Shown here piece by piece: positions 45,981-53,189 of a stretch of 64,000 nt of DNA. Source of the DNA: G963662655 sp963666875 (GTDB lineage Bacteria > Cloacimonadota > Cloacimonadia > Cloacimonadales > JAIOQZ01); contig CAXXPU010000003.1 of NCBI GenBank assembly GCA_963666875.2, positions 7,719 through 71,718 on the forward strand, in the 5' to 3' direction. Under the pieces are notes generated by a model that was not told where the DNA came from, made no database searches, and saw only the letters and a program-made list of their open reading frames with translations. The translations under genes were made by a program, and so were the position numbers. Positions within the stretch are counted from its first letter, which is position 1. Every line of letters starts with the position of its first letter.

Positions 45981-47276
45981 TTACTTCCCTGAAATCACCA
46001 CGCCTTTCGCGCGGATCCAGGGCAGGATACCGCTGCCAAAATCGACGCGCTCCTCGGAGATCGCGGTGATATTCATCAGAAGCTGTGCGAGGTTACCGGA
46101 GATCATGGTCTCGCTGATCGGATAGAGAAGCTTTCCATCCTTTATATAGAAGCTGTTTTTCGCCACGCCGGAGAAATCGCCGTTATCGTTGGGCTGACCG
46201 CCGGAGAACCGCGACAGCAGAATTCCCTCTTCGATCCCCGCGATCATCTCCTGCAAGGATTGATTGCCCGGCTCGATCACGATGGCTCCACCGCCGGAGA
46301 CCGCTCTTTCACCGCCGGACTTTTTTGCGCCGTATTGGGTCAGAACGAAGTTTTTCAGGACGCCATTCTCGATAATCGTCATGTCCTGTGCAGCGTAGCC
46401 GTCCATGGTGATGTGGTATCCCACCGCGATATCTGTCGAGTTCGGGACGGAATTGATGGTGAGTTCAGGCGCCGCGATCTGCTGTCCGAGTTTATCGGCG
46501 TAAATGGACGATCCGCTGATGATGGGAATATCGCTCAGGTAGCCCAGGATGGAGCTGATGAACGAGGAGAGGCAATCCGGCGCGATGACGATCTGACCCT
46601 CGACCTTCGAAGGAAACGGCTTGGGATGCAGGTGTTCGACCGATTGCTCCATCAGGGTATCGACCGAGCCCATGCCCTGCAATTCCTTGTCCAGATTGGT
46701 CATGCTGACGCCGGTGTAGTTGAAGGACGAGCTGATCTCGCCATCCTTGGAGGTGAACGCCGGACCGAAGCTGTAATAGCTGTTTTTTGAGACCAGGTTT
46801 ACATCGTTCGTGTTAATATATAATGTATGCACGCGCGTGTAGTCGATTGATCCCATCTCGATGATGAGCTTGGGGTAGCGCTCGCGTGTGTAGGCCAGAA
46901 ACGACACCAATCGGTTGTACATGCCATCCATGTCGGGGTCGTCGGGCCCGCTGCCGAATGATTCGTGCGGCTGATTCTCCGCGATATCGTTGGCGGGATC
47001 GGGCGGTGAGGATTCGATGCCCTGCATGAGCGATTCGACCGCCTTGTCGATCGCTTCCGGCTCGGTTTTATTGATGCGGATGCTGCTCTTGCGCTGGTCC
47101 TTGATGGCGCGCATGAGGAGGTTGCGTTCGAAGTTGGTGCGGATCAGGGTGATCTCGCCCACCTCGACGTTGATTTCCTGCTTTTCCACAAACGAGAAGA
47201 AGCACTCGGCCTTGTCCGCGCCGGCTTTCATCATCGCGTCGATCGCGTATTTTCCAGTAATTTCGAGCTGTTCCAT
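45981..47276 (-). CDS. tldE: TldE/PmbA-like subunit of the TldD/TldE metalloprotease
   Basis: 431 residues from ATG 47276, whose first base is the last base of... the overlap with the tldD stop is one base (TAATG type). It lacks the HExxxH zinc motif, as expected for TldE/PmbA, and has the family C terminus (GIEEGILLSRFSGGQPNDNGDFSGVAKNSFYIKDG, here around SGGQPNDNGDFSGVAKNSF) and SGGGAIVIEPG. The heterodimer unfolds and degrades small peptides, or matures modified peptides such as microcins. No precursor peptide or RiPP gene is seen nearby. Confidence 0.9.
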   Translation of the reverse strand: MEQLEITGKYAIDAMMKAGADKAECFFSFVEKQEINVEVGEITLIRTNFERNLLMRAIKDQRKSSIRINKTEPEAIDKAVESLMQGIESSPPDPANDIAENQPHESFGSGPDDPDMDGMYNRLVSFLAYTRERYPKLIIEMGSIDYTRVHTLYINTNDVNLVSKNSYYSFGPAFTSKDGEISSSFNYTGVSMTNLDKELQGMGSVDTLMEQSVEHLHPKPFPSKVEGQIVIAPDCLSSFISSILGYLSDIPIISGSSIYADKLGQQIAAPELTINSVPNSTDIAVGYHITMDGYAAQDMTIIENGVLKNFVLTQYGAKKSGGERAVSGGGAIVIEPGNQSLQEMIAGIEEGILLSRFSGGQPNDNGDFSGVAKNSFYIKDGKLLYPISETMISGNLAQLLMNITAISEERVDFGSGILPWIRAKGVVISGK

Positions 47277-48655
47277 TATCGACCTCCGATGTTGATTCTG
47301 CACTTGATTGCCGGGCCGCCCATTCCGACGGGGATCATCTGTTTCTTGCCGCACATCCCTTCGCTGGACCACGACATGTCGTCCGAGATCATGGTGACCG
47401 TCTTGAGCATATCGAACGCCACGCCTGCGATGGTCGTATCGCGTACCGCCCTGCCCAGCTTACCGTTAGTAATCTCGTAACCGAACGGGATGCCGAACAT
47501 GAATTCGCTGGTCGAATCCGCCTGTCCGTTGCTGAAACGGGTGAAGTAGTAGCCGTGTTCGATGGAGGCTATCATGTCCTCGAGCTTGCTCTTCCCGGGC
47601 AGGAAAGCCGTGTTCCGCATACGGATGAGCGGCTCGTCGTCGTAGTTGTAAGCACGTGCGTTACCGGTGGGTTCCACGCCGAAGTGCATCGCGGAAACTT
47701 TGTTGTGCAGGAACGATTTCAGGATACCGTTCTCGATCAGCACCACATCATTCGCTTCCACGCCTTCATCGTCGATATACATCGGAACCGGGCATCGTAC
47801 GCCCAATGCGGTATGCGCGAAATCGACCATGTTGACCAACGGTGACGCAACTTCCCTGTCGAGATAATGCTCCGCGATCGATCCGCCCATCACCATGTCG
47901 GCTTCCACCGTGTGCCCGATCGCCTCATGCGCCAGCACACCCGCCAGACGCGCATCGAGTATCACGTCGTGCACGCCGGCATCGGGATAGACACCGTCGG
48001 CCTTCAACATCAGATCTTCATAAAGTCGGTCGATGCGTGGGTAGAGCTTCTCGATATCGCCGAGGAAGTCCTGGAACTGCCCAAGACCGCCCATTGTATC
48101 CAGCAATTCTATGGTCTCGTTGTTCTTCCGGATCGTGAGCGTGAAATACATAAGCATACGAGGCAGCATCGAGAAGGTGTGCGATCCTTCCGAGGTAATC
48201 AATTGTTTCTCCATCTCGAGGGTGTTGAGAACCACTACGCTGGACACAACGTCCTTCTTCTTACTCATGTATGCCTCGAACTCGCGCACGAACTCGACTT
48301 GTTCCTTATGACCGATCGCAGGCTTTCCACTACTGTAATCGATGTCCGATGTTCCAGGGCGAGAAGGAAGTTCGGGTAGGCCGAGGTGCTTTCTCGAATC
48401 GAGGAAATTAGCGTTCTCTGTAGCCTTCGCGATAATAGTCTGCACGGTGCTTGCGTTTATCACCGGATCGGAAGCGAATCCCCAGGCGCCACGCTTATAT
48501 ACACGCGCCGAGAGTCCGCTCTTCGAATTGAAACTGTTATCCATCATATTCCCGTTTGCCAGCATCAGATTTCGGGTGCGGTTATCCTGAACGCGCAATT
48601 CGGTGTAATCTTTGAATTGAGACAGACAGGATTTCAAATCCATTCGTTTTACCAT
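47276..48655 (-). CDS. tldD: TldD zinc metalloprotease subunit
   Basis: 459 residues, ATG 48655 after AAGGAGA. The catalytic motif HEAIGHTVEAD (HExxxH plus Glu/Asp) lies near residue 250, followed by the conserved MYIDDEGVEANDVVLIENGILKSFLH region (DDEGVEANDVVLIENG) and PTGNARAYNYDDEPLIRMRNTAF (GNARAYNYDD). Pairs with the overlapping tldE gene. A minus-strand TTGACA at 48724-48729 may belong to its promoter. Confidence 0.93.
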   Translation of the reverse strand: MVKRMDLKSCLSQFKDYTELRVQDNRTRNLMLANGNMMDNSFNSKSGLSARVYKRGAWGFASDPVINASTVQTIIAKATENANFLDSRKHLGLPELPSRPGTSDIDYSSGKPAIGHKEQVEFVREFEAYMSKKKDVVSSVVVLNTLEMEKQLITSEGSHTFSMLPRMLMYFTLTIRKNNETIELLDTMGGLGQFQDFLGDIEKLYPRIDRLYEDLMLKADGVYPDAGVHDVILDARLAGVLAHEAIGHTVEADMVMGGSIAEHYLDREVASPLVNMVDFAHTALGVRCPVPMYIDDEGVEANDVVLIENGILKSFLHNKVSAMHFGVEPTGNARAYNYDDEPLIRMRNTAFLPGKSKLEDMIASIEHGYYFTRFSNGQADSTSEFMFGIPFGYEITNGKLGRAVRDTTIAGVAFDMLKTVTMISDDMSWSSEGMCGKKQMIPVGMGGPAIKCRINIGGR

Positions 48656-48723
48656 AATGTCTCCTTTATATAGAACGATTTACTTTTTTACTCAGCATGT
48701 AATCATGATTTCGGGTCGATTTC

Positions 48724-48775
48724 TGTCAATGATTGAATTTTCCTGGCGTCGTCTGGATTCAGAAACGCATTGACA
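48724..48775. promoter_or_regulatory. Two divergent -35-like TTGACA boxes between tldD and the pyrE fusion
   Basis: TTGACA on the minus strand at 48724-48729 (17 bases to ATGATT, poor) and on the plus strand at 48770-48775 (17-18 bases to ATTCTT/TTCTTA, poor). The boxes are good but the -10 elements are weak. Confidence 0.35.
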
Positions 48776-48830
48776 AACCTCCCCTGCGCTGAATTCTTAC
48801 ATCAAAATCAAGCACAGCAAGGAGCGAAGC

Positions 48831-49670
48831 ATGGAATTCGTTACCATTCGCAAGTTTCAGAACGACATCGAAGCCACGCTGGCGATGAATCTGCTCAAGG
48901 ACAGCGGCATCGAAGCGATACTCACCGATGAACATATCATCGGCATCTACCCCTCTCTCAGCGCGATGGGCATGGGCATCAGCCTCAAAATCCCGCCCGA
49001 TCGTGAAGAAGAAGCGCTTGCTATCCTGGAGCGGTTCGAGGAGTGCAAGGATCAGGAATGCGACGACGAGGAGACTGAGGGTTTCGCCACGCTTTTGAAC
49101 GAAGATTCGATCACCGGGCTGCTGCAAGAAAGCGGCGCGCTCCTTACCGGGCATTTCAAGCTCACCTCCGGCCGCCACAGCGACCGCTACATCGAGAAGA
49201 TCCGCTTGATCCACCACCCGGATAAAGTCGCCGTACTCTGTCGCGAGATGGCGATGCGCCTGCGCAAGTACGATCCCGATATCGTGGTGGGTCCTGCCAT
49301 GGGCGGTATCGTGCTGGCGTACGAGGTGGCGAAGGTACTCGGCAAGCGGTTCGTATTCGCGCAGCGCAAGGACGGCGAGATGACCGTGCGCAGCGGCTTC
49401 CCGCTGAAGAGAAGAGAAAAAGCAATCGTGATCGAGGATATCTCCACCACCGGCGGCAGCATCGTCGAGGTGATCGACGCGCTGAAGAAACGCGACATCG
49501 ACGTGGTCGCGGTGGGACTGCTGGTCGATCGCTCCTGCGGAAGGCTCCGGCTCGACATGCCGCTGGAATCGCTCCTGCAACTCGACATCCCCTCCTGGGA
49601 ACCGGACGAGTGTCCGCTCTGCGCCGAAGGGAAGCCGATCGACACCCCCGGATCGAGCGACAAGAAATGA
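48831..49670 (+). CDS. pyrE: DUF2007-orotate phosphoribosyltransferase fusion
   Basis: 279 residues, AAGGAG ribosome site. Residues ~1-68 match DUF2007 (signal-transducing-like domain: FVTIRKFQNDIEATLAMNLLKDSGIEAILTDEH pattern in ECKD-ending unit). Residues ~85-262 are a complete orotate phosphoribosyltransferase: GHFKLTSGRHSDRYIEK, VVGPAMGGIVLAYEVAK, FAQRKDGEMTVRSGF and the PRPP loop VIEDISTTGGSIVEV. It makes orotidine 5'-phosphate in pyrimidine synthesis. The DUF2007 part may be regulatory. A Cys pair near the end (CPLC) is extra. Overlaps the pdxA fusion by 4 bases. Confidence 0.9.
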   Translation: MEFVTIRKFQNDIEATLAMNLLKDSGIEAILTDEHIIGIYPSLSAMGMGISLKIPPDREEEALAILERFEECKDQECDDEETEGFATLLNEDSITGLLQESGALLTGHFKLTSGRHSDRYIEKIRLIHHPDKVAVLCREMAMRLRKYDPDIVVGPAMGGIVLAYEVAKVLGKRFVFAQRKDGEMTVRSGFPLKRREKAIVIEDISTTGGSIVEVIDALKKRDIDVVAVGLLVDRSCGRLRLDMPLESLLQLDIPSWEPDECPLCAEGKPIDTPGSSDKK

Positions 49671-51349
49671 TCCGGCTTGCCATCACAACCGGAGATCCTG
49701 CCGGCATCGGTCCCGAGATCGCGGTCAAAGCCCTGCAATTTTATCCCCTACGGGACGAGATATGCTATATCGTTTACGGTACGCTGCCGGAGTACAAGGA
49801 CGGCAATCGACCGGTTCGCATCGACGATCCCAACGAAGCCGAAACACCGGGCGTCCTTTATCACCTGCCGATCGAAGATCAGGAAGAATCGGGCGCGACA
49901 GCGCTGCAAATCCTGAAAAAATGCCGCGAAGGTTTGAAAAGCGACACGCTGCACGGCGTAGTCACCTGCCCGGTCTCGAAACACGAGATACGGAAAATCG
50001 ATCCCGAGTTTATCGGACACACCGAGTTTTTCGCCGATAATCCCGACGATGTGGTGATGTCCTTCTGGGGCGATCGATTCAACATCGCGCTCCTGACCAC
50101 CCACATCCCCGTGTGCGAGATCGCGAGCCATCTGAATCCTGATATCGTGACAAAGAAGCTGCGTATCATCCACCGGCACACGAGTCGCATGATCGAAAAT
50201 CCACGACTCGCGATCCTGGGAATCAATCCGCACGCCGGAGAATCGGGCGCGTTCGGTACGGAAGAAGGCATTCTCGAGCTATCGATCGAACAACTGAAGA
50301 ATGAAGGCATTGTCATCGACGGGCCCTTCCCGGCGGACACATTCTTCGCTACAAAGGCTTCCGACTACGACATGATCATATCCGCATACCACGATCAGGC
50401 GCTGATCCCCTTCAAGATGATCCATCCCAATCGCGGCGTGAACATGACGCTCGGCCTGCCCTTCGTACGGACATCCGTCGATCACGGCACCGCGTTCGAT
50501 ATCGCGGGAAAAGGCATCGCGGAGGAGGGAAGCCTCGAATCCGCCATCCGTCTGGCGGAGCGTACGTTACTGGGCAAGGACACTCGGTTCGAGCCGATCT
50601 ACGACGCCTTCGCACCCTACTACGACCGATATATGGCGCACGTAAAATACGATGAGTGGGTCAACCTGATCCTCTTCCAATACAACAAACTGCGCAAACG
50701 TTCGCCCAAGAAGGTGTTGGAGATGGCGTGCGGAACCGCGAATATCGCCTGCCGGTTGGTGAGGAAGGGCTTTACGGTCGATGCCTGCGACCTTGCGGTA
50801 TCCATGGTCAAGGCGGCATCGCGAAAGCGCTTCAAGCCGAACCTCTTCCGGCACGACATGATCGAGCCGCTCAATCGCACCGGCTACGATCTCGCGGTGA
50901 TGATGTTCGACAGCCTCAACTACCTGAAATCGTCCTCGCAGATCGCGACCACCCTGAACCACATCCACGACGCGCTCCTGCCCGAGGGCGTCCTGATTTT
51001 CGACGTCACCACCGTGCGCAACTGCCGCGATAACTTCGACGGCTTCGTCAACATCGAGGACGACGGCAAATGCTACCTGGTGCATACCAGCGAGTTGAGC
51101 GAGAATGAAGACAGACAGACCACGCGGCTGACGTTCTTCCACAATCGGAAGCTCTTCTACCGACGCGACGACGAGGTGCATGTACAGCACGTCTTCCCCA
51201 CCGCGGTAGTCCTCGACGAGATCGCGAAGACGCCGTTCAACCTGCTCGGAATCTATTCCATCGACAACCCGGGCAACCTCCTGCGTTCGAAACCCGACAA
51301 GCTGGACGAATCCTACGACCGGCTGTTCTTCGTGTTGGAGAAATTGTGA
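49667..51349 (+). CDS. pdxA: PdxA-methyltransferase fusion
   Basis: 560 residues from ATG 49667 (ATGA overlap). Residues 1-~310 are 4-hydroxythreonine-4-phosphate dehydrogenase: ITTGDPAGIGPEIAVKAL, VTCPVSKHEI, GHTEFFA, LGINPHAGESGAFGTEE, metal-binding His in SAYHDQALIPFKM, VRTSVDHGTAFDIAGKG. Residues ~325-560 are a class I SAM-dependent methyltransferase: motif I VLEMACGTANIACRLV, then CDLAVSMVKAA, VMMFDSLNYL and FDVTTVRN. PdxA works in PLP synthesis; the methyltransferase substrate is unknown. No stop or frameshift separates them, and the linker is short. rnhB follows with GTGA overlap. Confidence 0.88.
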   Translation: MIRLAITTGDPAGIGPEIAVKALQFYPLRDEICYIVYGTLPEYKDGNRPVRIDDPNEAETPGVLYHLPIEDQEESGATALQILKKCREGLKSDTLHGVVTCPVSKHEIRKIDPEFIGHTEFFADNPDDVVMSFWGDRFNIALLTTHIPVCEIASHLNPDIVTKKLRIIHRHTSRMIENPRLAILGINPHAGESGAFGTEEGILELSIEQLKNEGIVIDGPFPADTFFATKASDYDMIISAYHDQALIPFKMIHPNRGVNMTLGLPFVRTSVDHGTAFDIAGKGIAEEGSLESAIRLAERTLLGKDTRFEPIYDAFAPYYDRYMAHVKYDEWVNLILFQYNKLRKRSPKKVLEMACGTANIACRLVRKGFTVDACDLAVSMVKAASRKRFKPNLFRHDMIEPLNRTGYDLAVMMFDSLNYLKSSSQIATTLNHIHDALLPEGVLIFDVTTVRNCRDNFDGFVNIEDDGKCYLVHTSELSENEDRQTTRLTFFHNRKLFYRRDDEVHVQHVFPTAVVLDEIAKTPFNLLGIYSIDNPGNLLRSKPDKLDESYDRLFFVLEKL

Positions 51350-51957
51350 TCCGCTATCTCGCCGAGTGGGATGAATATCCCGAATACACCCACATCGCCG
51401 GTATCGACGAGGCGGGACGCGGTCCGCTGGCGGGCCCGGTAGTCGTTGCGGCCGTGATCCTCGATCCAGGGAATGAGATCAAGGGTCTGAACGATTCCAA
51501 GAAGCTATCGGAAAAGAAGCGCGAAGCCCTGTTCGACGAGATTCAGCACAAAGCGCTCGCGTTTCGGATCGTCGAAATCTCGCCCGAAACTATCGACCAG
51601 ATGAACATCCTCGGCGCTACCATGCACGGCATGACGCTCGCAGCCACGGGTCTCGATCTCGAACCGGAGTTTTGCCTGATCGACGGCAACCGCATCCCGA
51701 AGGGCTTTCCTTTCGATGCCGATTTCGCCATCAAGGGTGACGGCCGGTACGCCTCCATCGCAGCGGCGTCCATCCTTGCCAAGGTCACGCGCGACCGCAT
51801 CATGATCGAGTTTCACCACAAATACCCGCAATATCGCTTCGACACCAACAAAGGCTACCCGACAAAAGAACACCTCGACGCCATCGAAAAGCATGGCATC
51901 TGCCCCATCCACCGAAGATCCTACGCACCGGTGAGTCAGATGCGGATAGGGTTTTAA
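51346..51957 (+). CDS. rnhB: Ribonuclease HII
   Basis: 203 residues from a GTG at 51346 overlapping the previous stop. Catalytic motif GIDEAGRGPLAGPVV (Asp, Glu), LNDSKKLSEKKRE, and KGDGRYASIAAASILAKVTRD (SIAAASILAKVTRD) with the third Asp. Removes RNA from RNA-DNA hybrids. Last gene of the three-gene run; a repeat block begins right after its stop. Confidence 0.96.
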   Translation: MIRYLAEWDEYPEYTHIAGIDEAGRGPLAGPVVVAAVILDPGNEIKGLNDSKKLSEKKREALFDEIQHKALAFRIVEISPETIDQMNILGATMHGMTLAATGLDLEPEFCLIDGNRIPKGFPFDADFAIKGDGRYASIAAASILAKVTRDRIMIEFHHKYPQYRFDTNKGYPTKEHLDAIEKHGICPIHRRSYAPVSQMRIGF

Positions 51958-51998
51958 CCCTCACCCCAACCCTCTCCCACTCCGTGGGCGAGGGAGTA
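51957..51998 (+). repeat. R6 repeat, left copy
   Basis: CCCTCACCCC-AACCCTCTCCCAC-TCC-GTGGGCGAGGG, directly after rnhB. A closely similar copy lies inverted at 52484-52530. CCCAC/GTGGG forms a stem. Confidence 0.65.
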
Positions 51999-52034
51999 GA
52001 AAAAAAGATGCGGACGGGGACATCCGCTTTCCCA

Positions 52035-52114
52035 AGTTCCGCAGGAACGACAGATTTTAGCCCACATGGGGGATTCGATTTTGCAAGCAAAATCACAGGC
52101 GTAAGCCGTGGGTA
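52035..52114 (+). repeat. R1 repeat, copy a, containing an R2 palindrome
   Basis: Starts with hairpin AGTTCC-GC-AGGAACG, then ACAGATTTTAGCCCAC; the second hairpin (AGCCCAC...GTGGGTA) is split by R2 at 52072-52098, after which GCGTAAGCCGTGGGTA completes R1. Confidence 0.8.
52072..52098 (+). repeat. R2 palindrome nested in R1 copy a
   Basis: GATTC-GATTTTGC-AA-GCAAAATC-ACAG; 8-base perfect stem with the same flanks as the copy at 63007. Confidence 0.8.
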
Positions 52115-52173
52115 AACCGCGAACCCTCCACCCGGCAGATTTGTTCGTTTCGCGCGGCTGCCGTAATGTTCCG
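52115..52173 (+). repeat. 59-base direct repeat, first copy
   Basis: Identical over 59 bases to 52333-52391. It can fold through CGGCAG (52133) and CTGCCG (52158). In both copies it follows an R1 element and, further up, the shared ACATCCGCTTTCCCA. Confidence 0.85.
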
Positions 52174-52200
52174 GGACGATGCCCTGCATGCTATAATGCC

Positions 52201-52240
52201 AACATTCTGAAGACCTCGCTAGCTCGGACATTCAGAAGTT
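52201..52240 (+). repeat. R4 hairpin repeat, copy 3
   Basis: AAC-A-TTCTGAA-GA-N14-ACA-TTCAGAA-GTT: the R4 core without clear outer arms. It lies between the two tandem R1 units. Confidence 0.65.
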
Positions 52241-52273
52241 TGTTTTTTGCTGACGAGGACATCCGCTTTCCCA

Positions 52274-52323
52274 AGTTCCGTAGGAACGGCATATTTTTAG
52301 CCCATGGTGTGAACCATGGGTTT
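52274..52323 (+). repeat. R1 repeat, copy b, uninterrupted
   Basis: AGTTCC-GT-AGGAACG, then TTTTTAGCCCATGGTGTGAAC, CATGGGTTTA: hairpin CCCATGGT/ACCATGGG without an R2 insert. Confidence 0.75.
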
Positions 52324-52332
52324 AGATGCACC

Positions 52333-52391
52333 AACCGCGAACCCTCCACCCGGCAGATTTGTTCGTTTCGCGCGGCTGCCGTAATGTTCCG
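52333..52391 (+). repeat. 59-base direct repeat, second copy
   Basis: Identical to 52115-52173; its hairpin arms are CGGCAG (52351) and CTGCCG (52376). Confidence 0.85.
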
Positions 52392-52483
52392 CGACTTTAT
52401 TTCCATGTCCGATAGTCAGGAAGTCGCGGTATATTTACGGCAACCGCGGGATCGGACGAAGATGCGGGTGGATGCCCATACTC

Positions 52484-52530
52484 CCTGCTCCCTTGCCCAT
52501 GAAATGGGAGAGGGCTGGGGCGAGGGTCCC
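52484..52530 (-). repeat. R6 repeat, inverted right copy
   Basis: On the minus strand: CCCTCGCCCC-AGCCCTCTCCCAT-TTC-ATGGGCAAGGG. Similar to 51957-51998 in reverse, with the CCCAC/GTGGG pair changed to CCCAT/ATGGG on both sides. Confidence 0.65.
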
Positions 52531-52557
52531 TTTCTCCACCCTGGAAATCCTGCTTCA

Positions 52558-52588
52558 AATAAAAAAAGGCGAGCCCAATCGACCCGCC
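52558..52588 (-). terminator. Terminator of iorAB
   Basis: On the minus strand: GGCGGG (52583-52588), loop, CTCGCC (52568-52573), then a run of seven T, some 25 bases after the iorB stop. Confidence 0.8.
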
Positions 52589-52613
52589 TTATATATTGTA
52601 TAGCGTTTGTTGA

Positions 52614-53189
52614 TTATTGACTGACCGCGTCTTTACCGGCTCTCAGCGCTTTGATGTTGAGATCGACGACCTCGTCACCCTTGCGACCGAATATATAGCG
52701 GATACCGTCTTCGAGTTTCTCGATCGGGATCTCGAGGTAGTCGGCGGCGGCGCCCAGCATCACGATATTGGATGCACGCGCGTTGCCGAGTTCCTTCGCG
52801 ATGGCTTCCGCGTCGATCAGCTTGAAATGCTTCTGCTTTTTAACTTCCTGGTGAACCGCATCGACATCCGGGTAGTTCGGGATGTTCTTGAATGCGTTCG
52901 AGCTGGTGATAAGCCATCCGCCTTCGCAGAGATACGGCACGTAGCGAAGCGCTTCGAGCGGCTCGACAGAGAGGATCATGTCGGCGCTGCCAAGAGCGAT
53001 CAGATCGGAATAGATCGGCTTGCTGGAGATGCGCAGGTGCGACTGCACGTCACCGCCGCGCTGGCTCATGCCGTGAACTTCCGCCTGCTTCAGATACAGT
53101 CCGTTCTCGACTGCCGCGTAACCGATGATCGCGGCGATGGAGAGGATGCCCTGTCCACCGACTCCGGCGAGGATAATATCTTTCTTCAT
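52614..53189 (-). CDS. iorB: Indolepyruvate ferredoxin oxidoreductase, beta subunit
   Basis: 191 residues: KKDIILAGVGGQGILSIAAIIGYA start, EVHGMSQRGGDVQSHLR, GSADMILSVEPLEALR. This is the gamma-type domain of 2-oxoacid:ferredoxin oxidoreductases; with IorA it oxidises aryl pyruvates, made by transamination of aromatic amino acids, to aryl-acetyl-CoA. Overlaps iorA by one base; terminator follows. Confidence 0.94.
   Translation of the reverse strand: MKKDIILAGVGGQGILSIAAIIGYAAVENGLYLKQAEVHGMSQRGGDVQSHLRISSKPIYSDLIALGSADMILSVEPLEALRYVPYLCEGGWLITSSNAFKNIPNYPDVDAVHQEVKKQKHFKLIDAEAIAKELGNARASNIVMLGAAADYLEIPIEKLEDGIRYIFGRKGDEVVDLNIKALRAGKDAVSQ

Larger units (their letters stand above)
51958..52613. 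other. 656-base intergenic block made almost wholly of repeats
   Basis: From left to right: R6, R1 copy a with nested R2, a 59-base direct repeat, R4 copy 3, R1 copy b, the second 59-base repeat, R6 inverted, then the iorAB terminator. Any ORFs here are translations of these repeats. Confidence 0.75.

Noticed and set aside
45981..48655. RiPP (modified peptide) cluster around tldD/tldE
   Set aside because: No precursor peptide, cyclase or transporter lies next to the pair; they are probably housekeeping.
51800..52231. Small ORFs across the repeat block (also 52108-52620, 52191-52406 and 62967-63236)
   Set aside because: Their peptides are translations of the R1/R2 repeats, similar to each other only because the repeats are.
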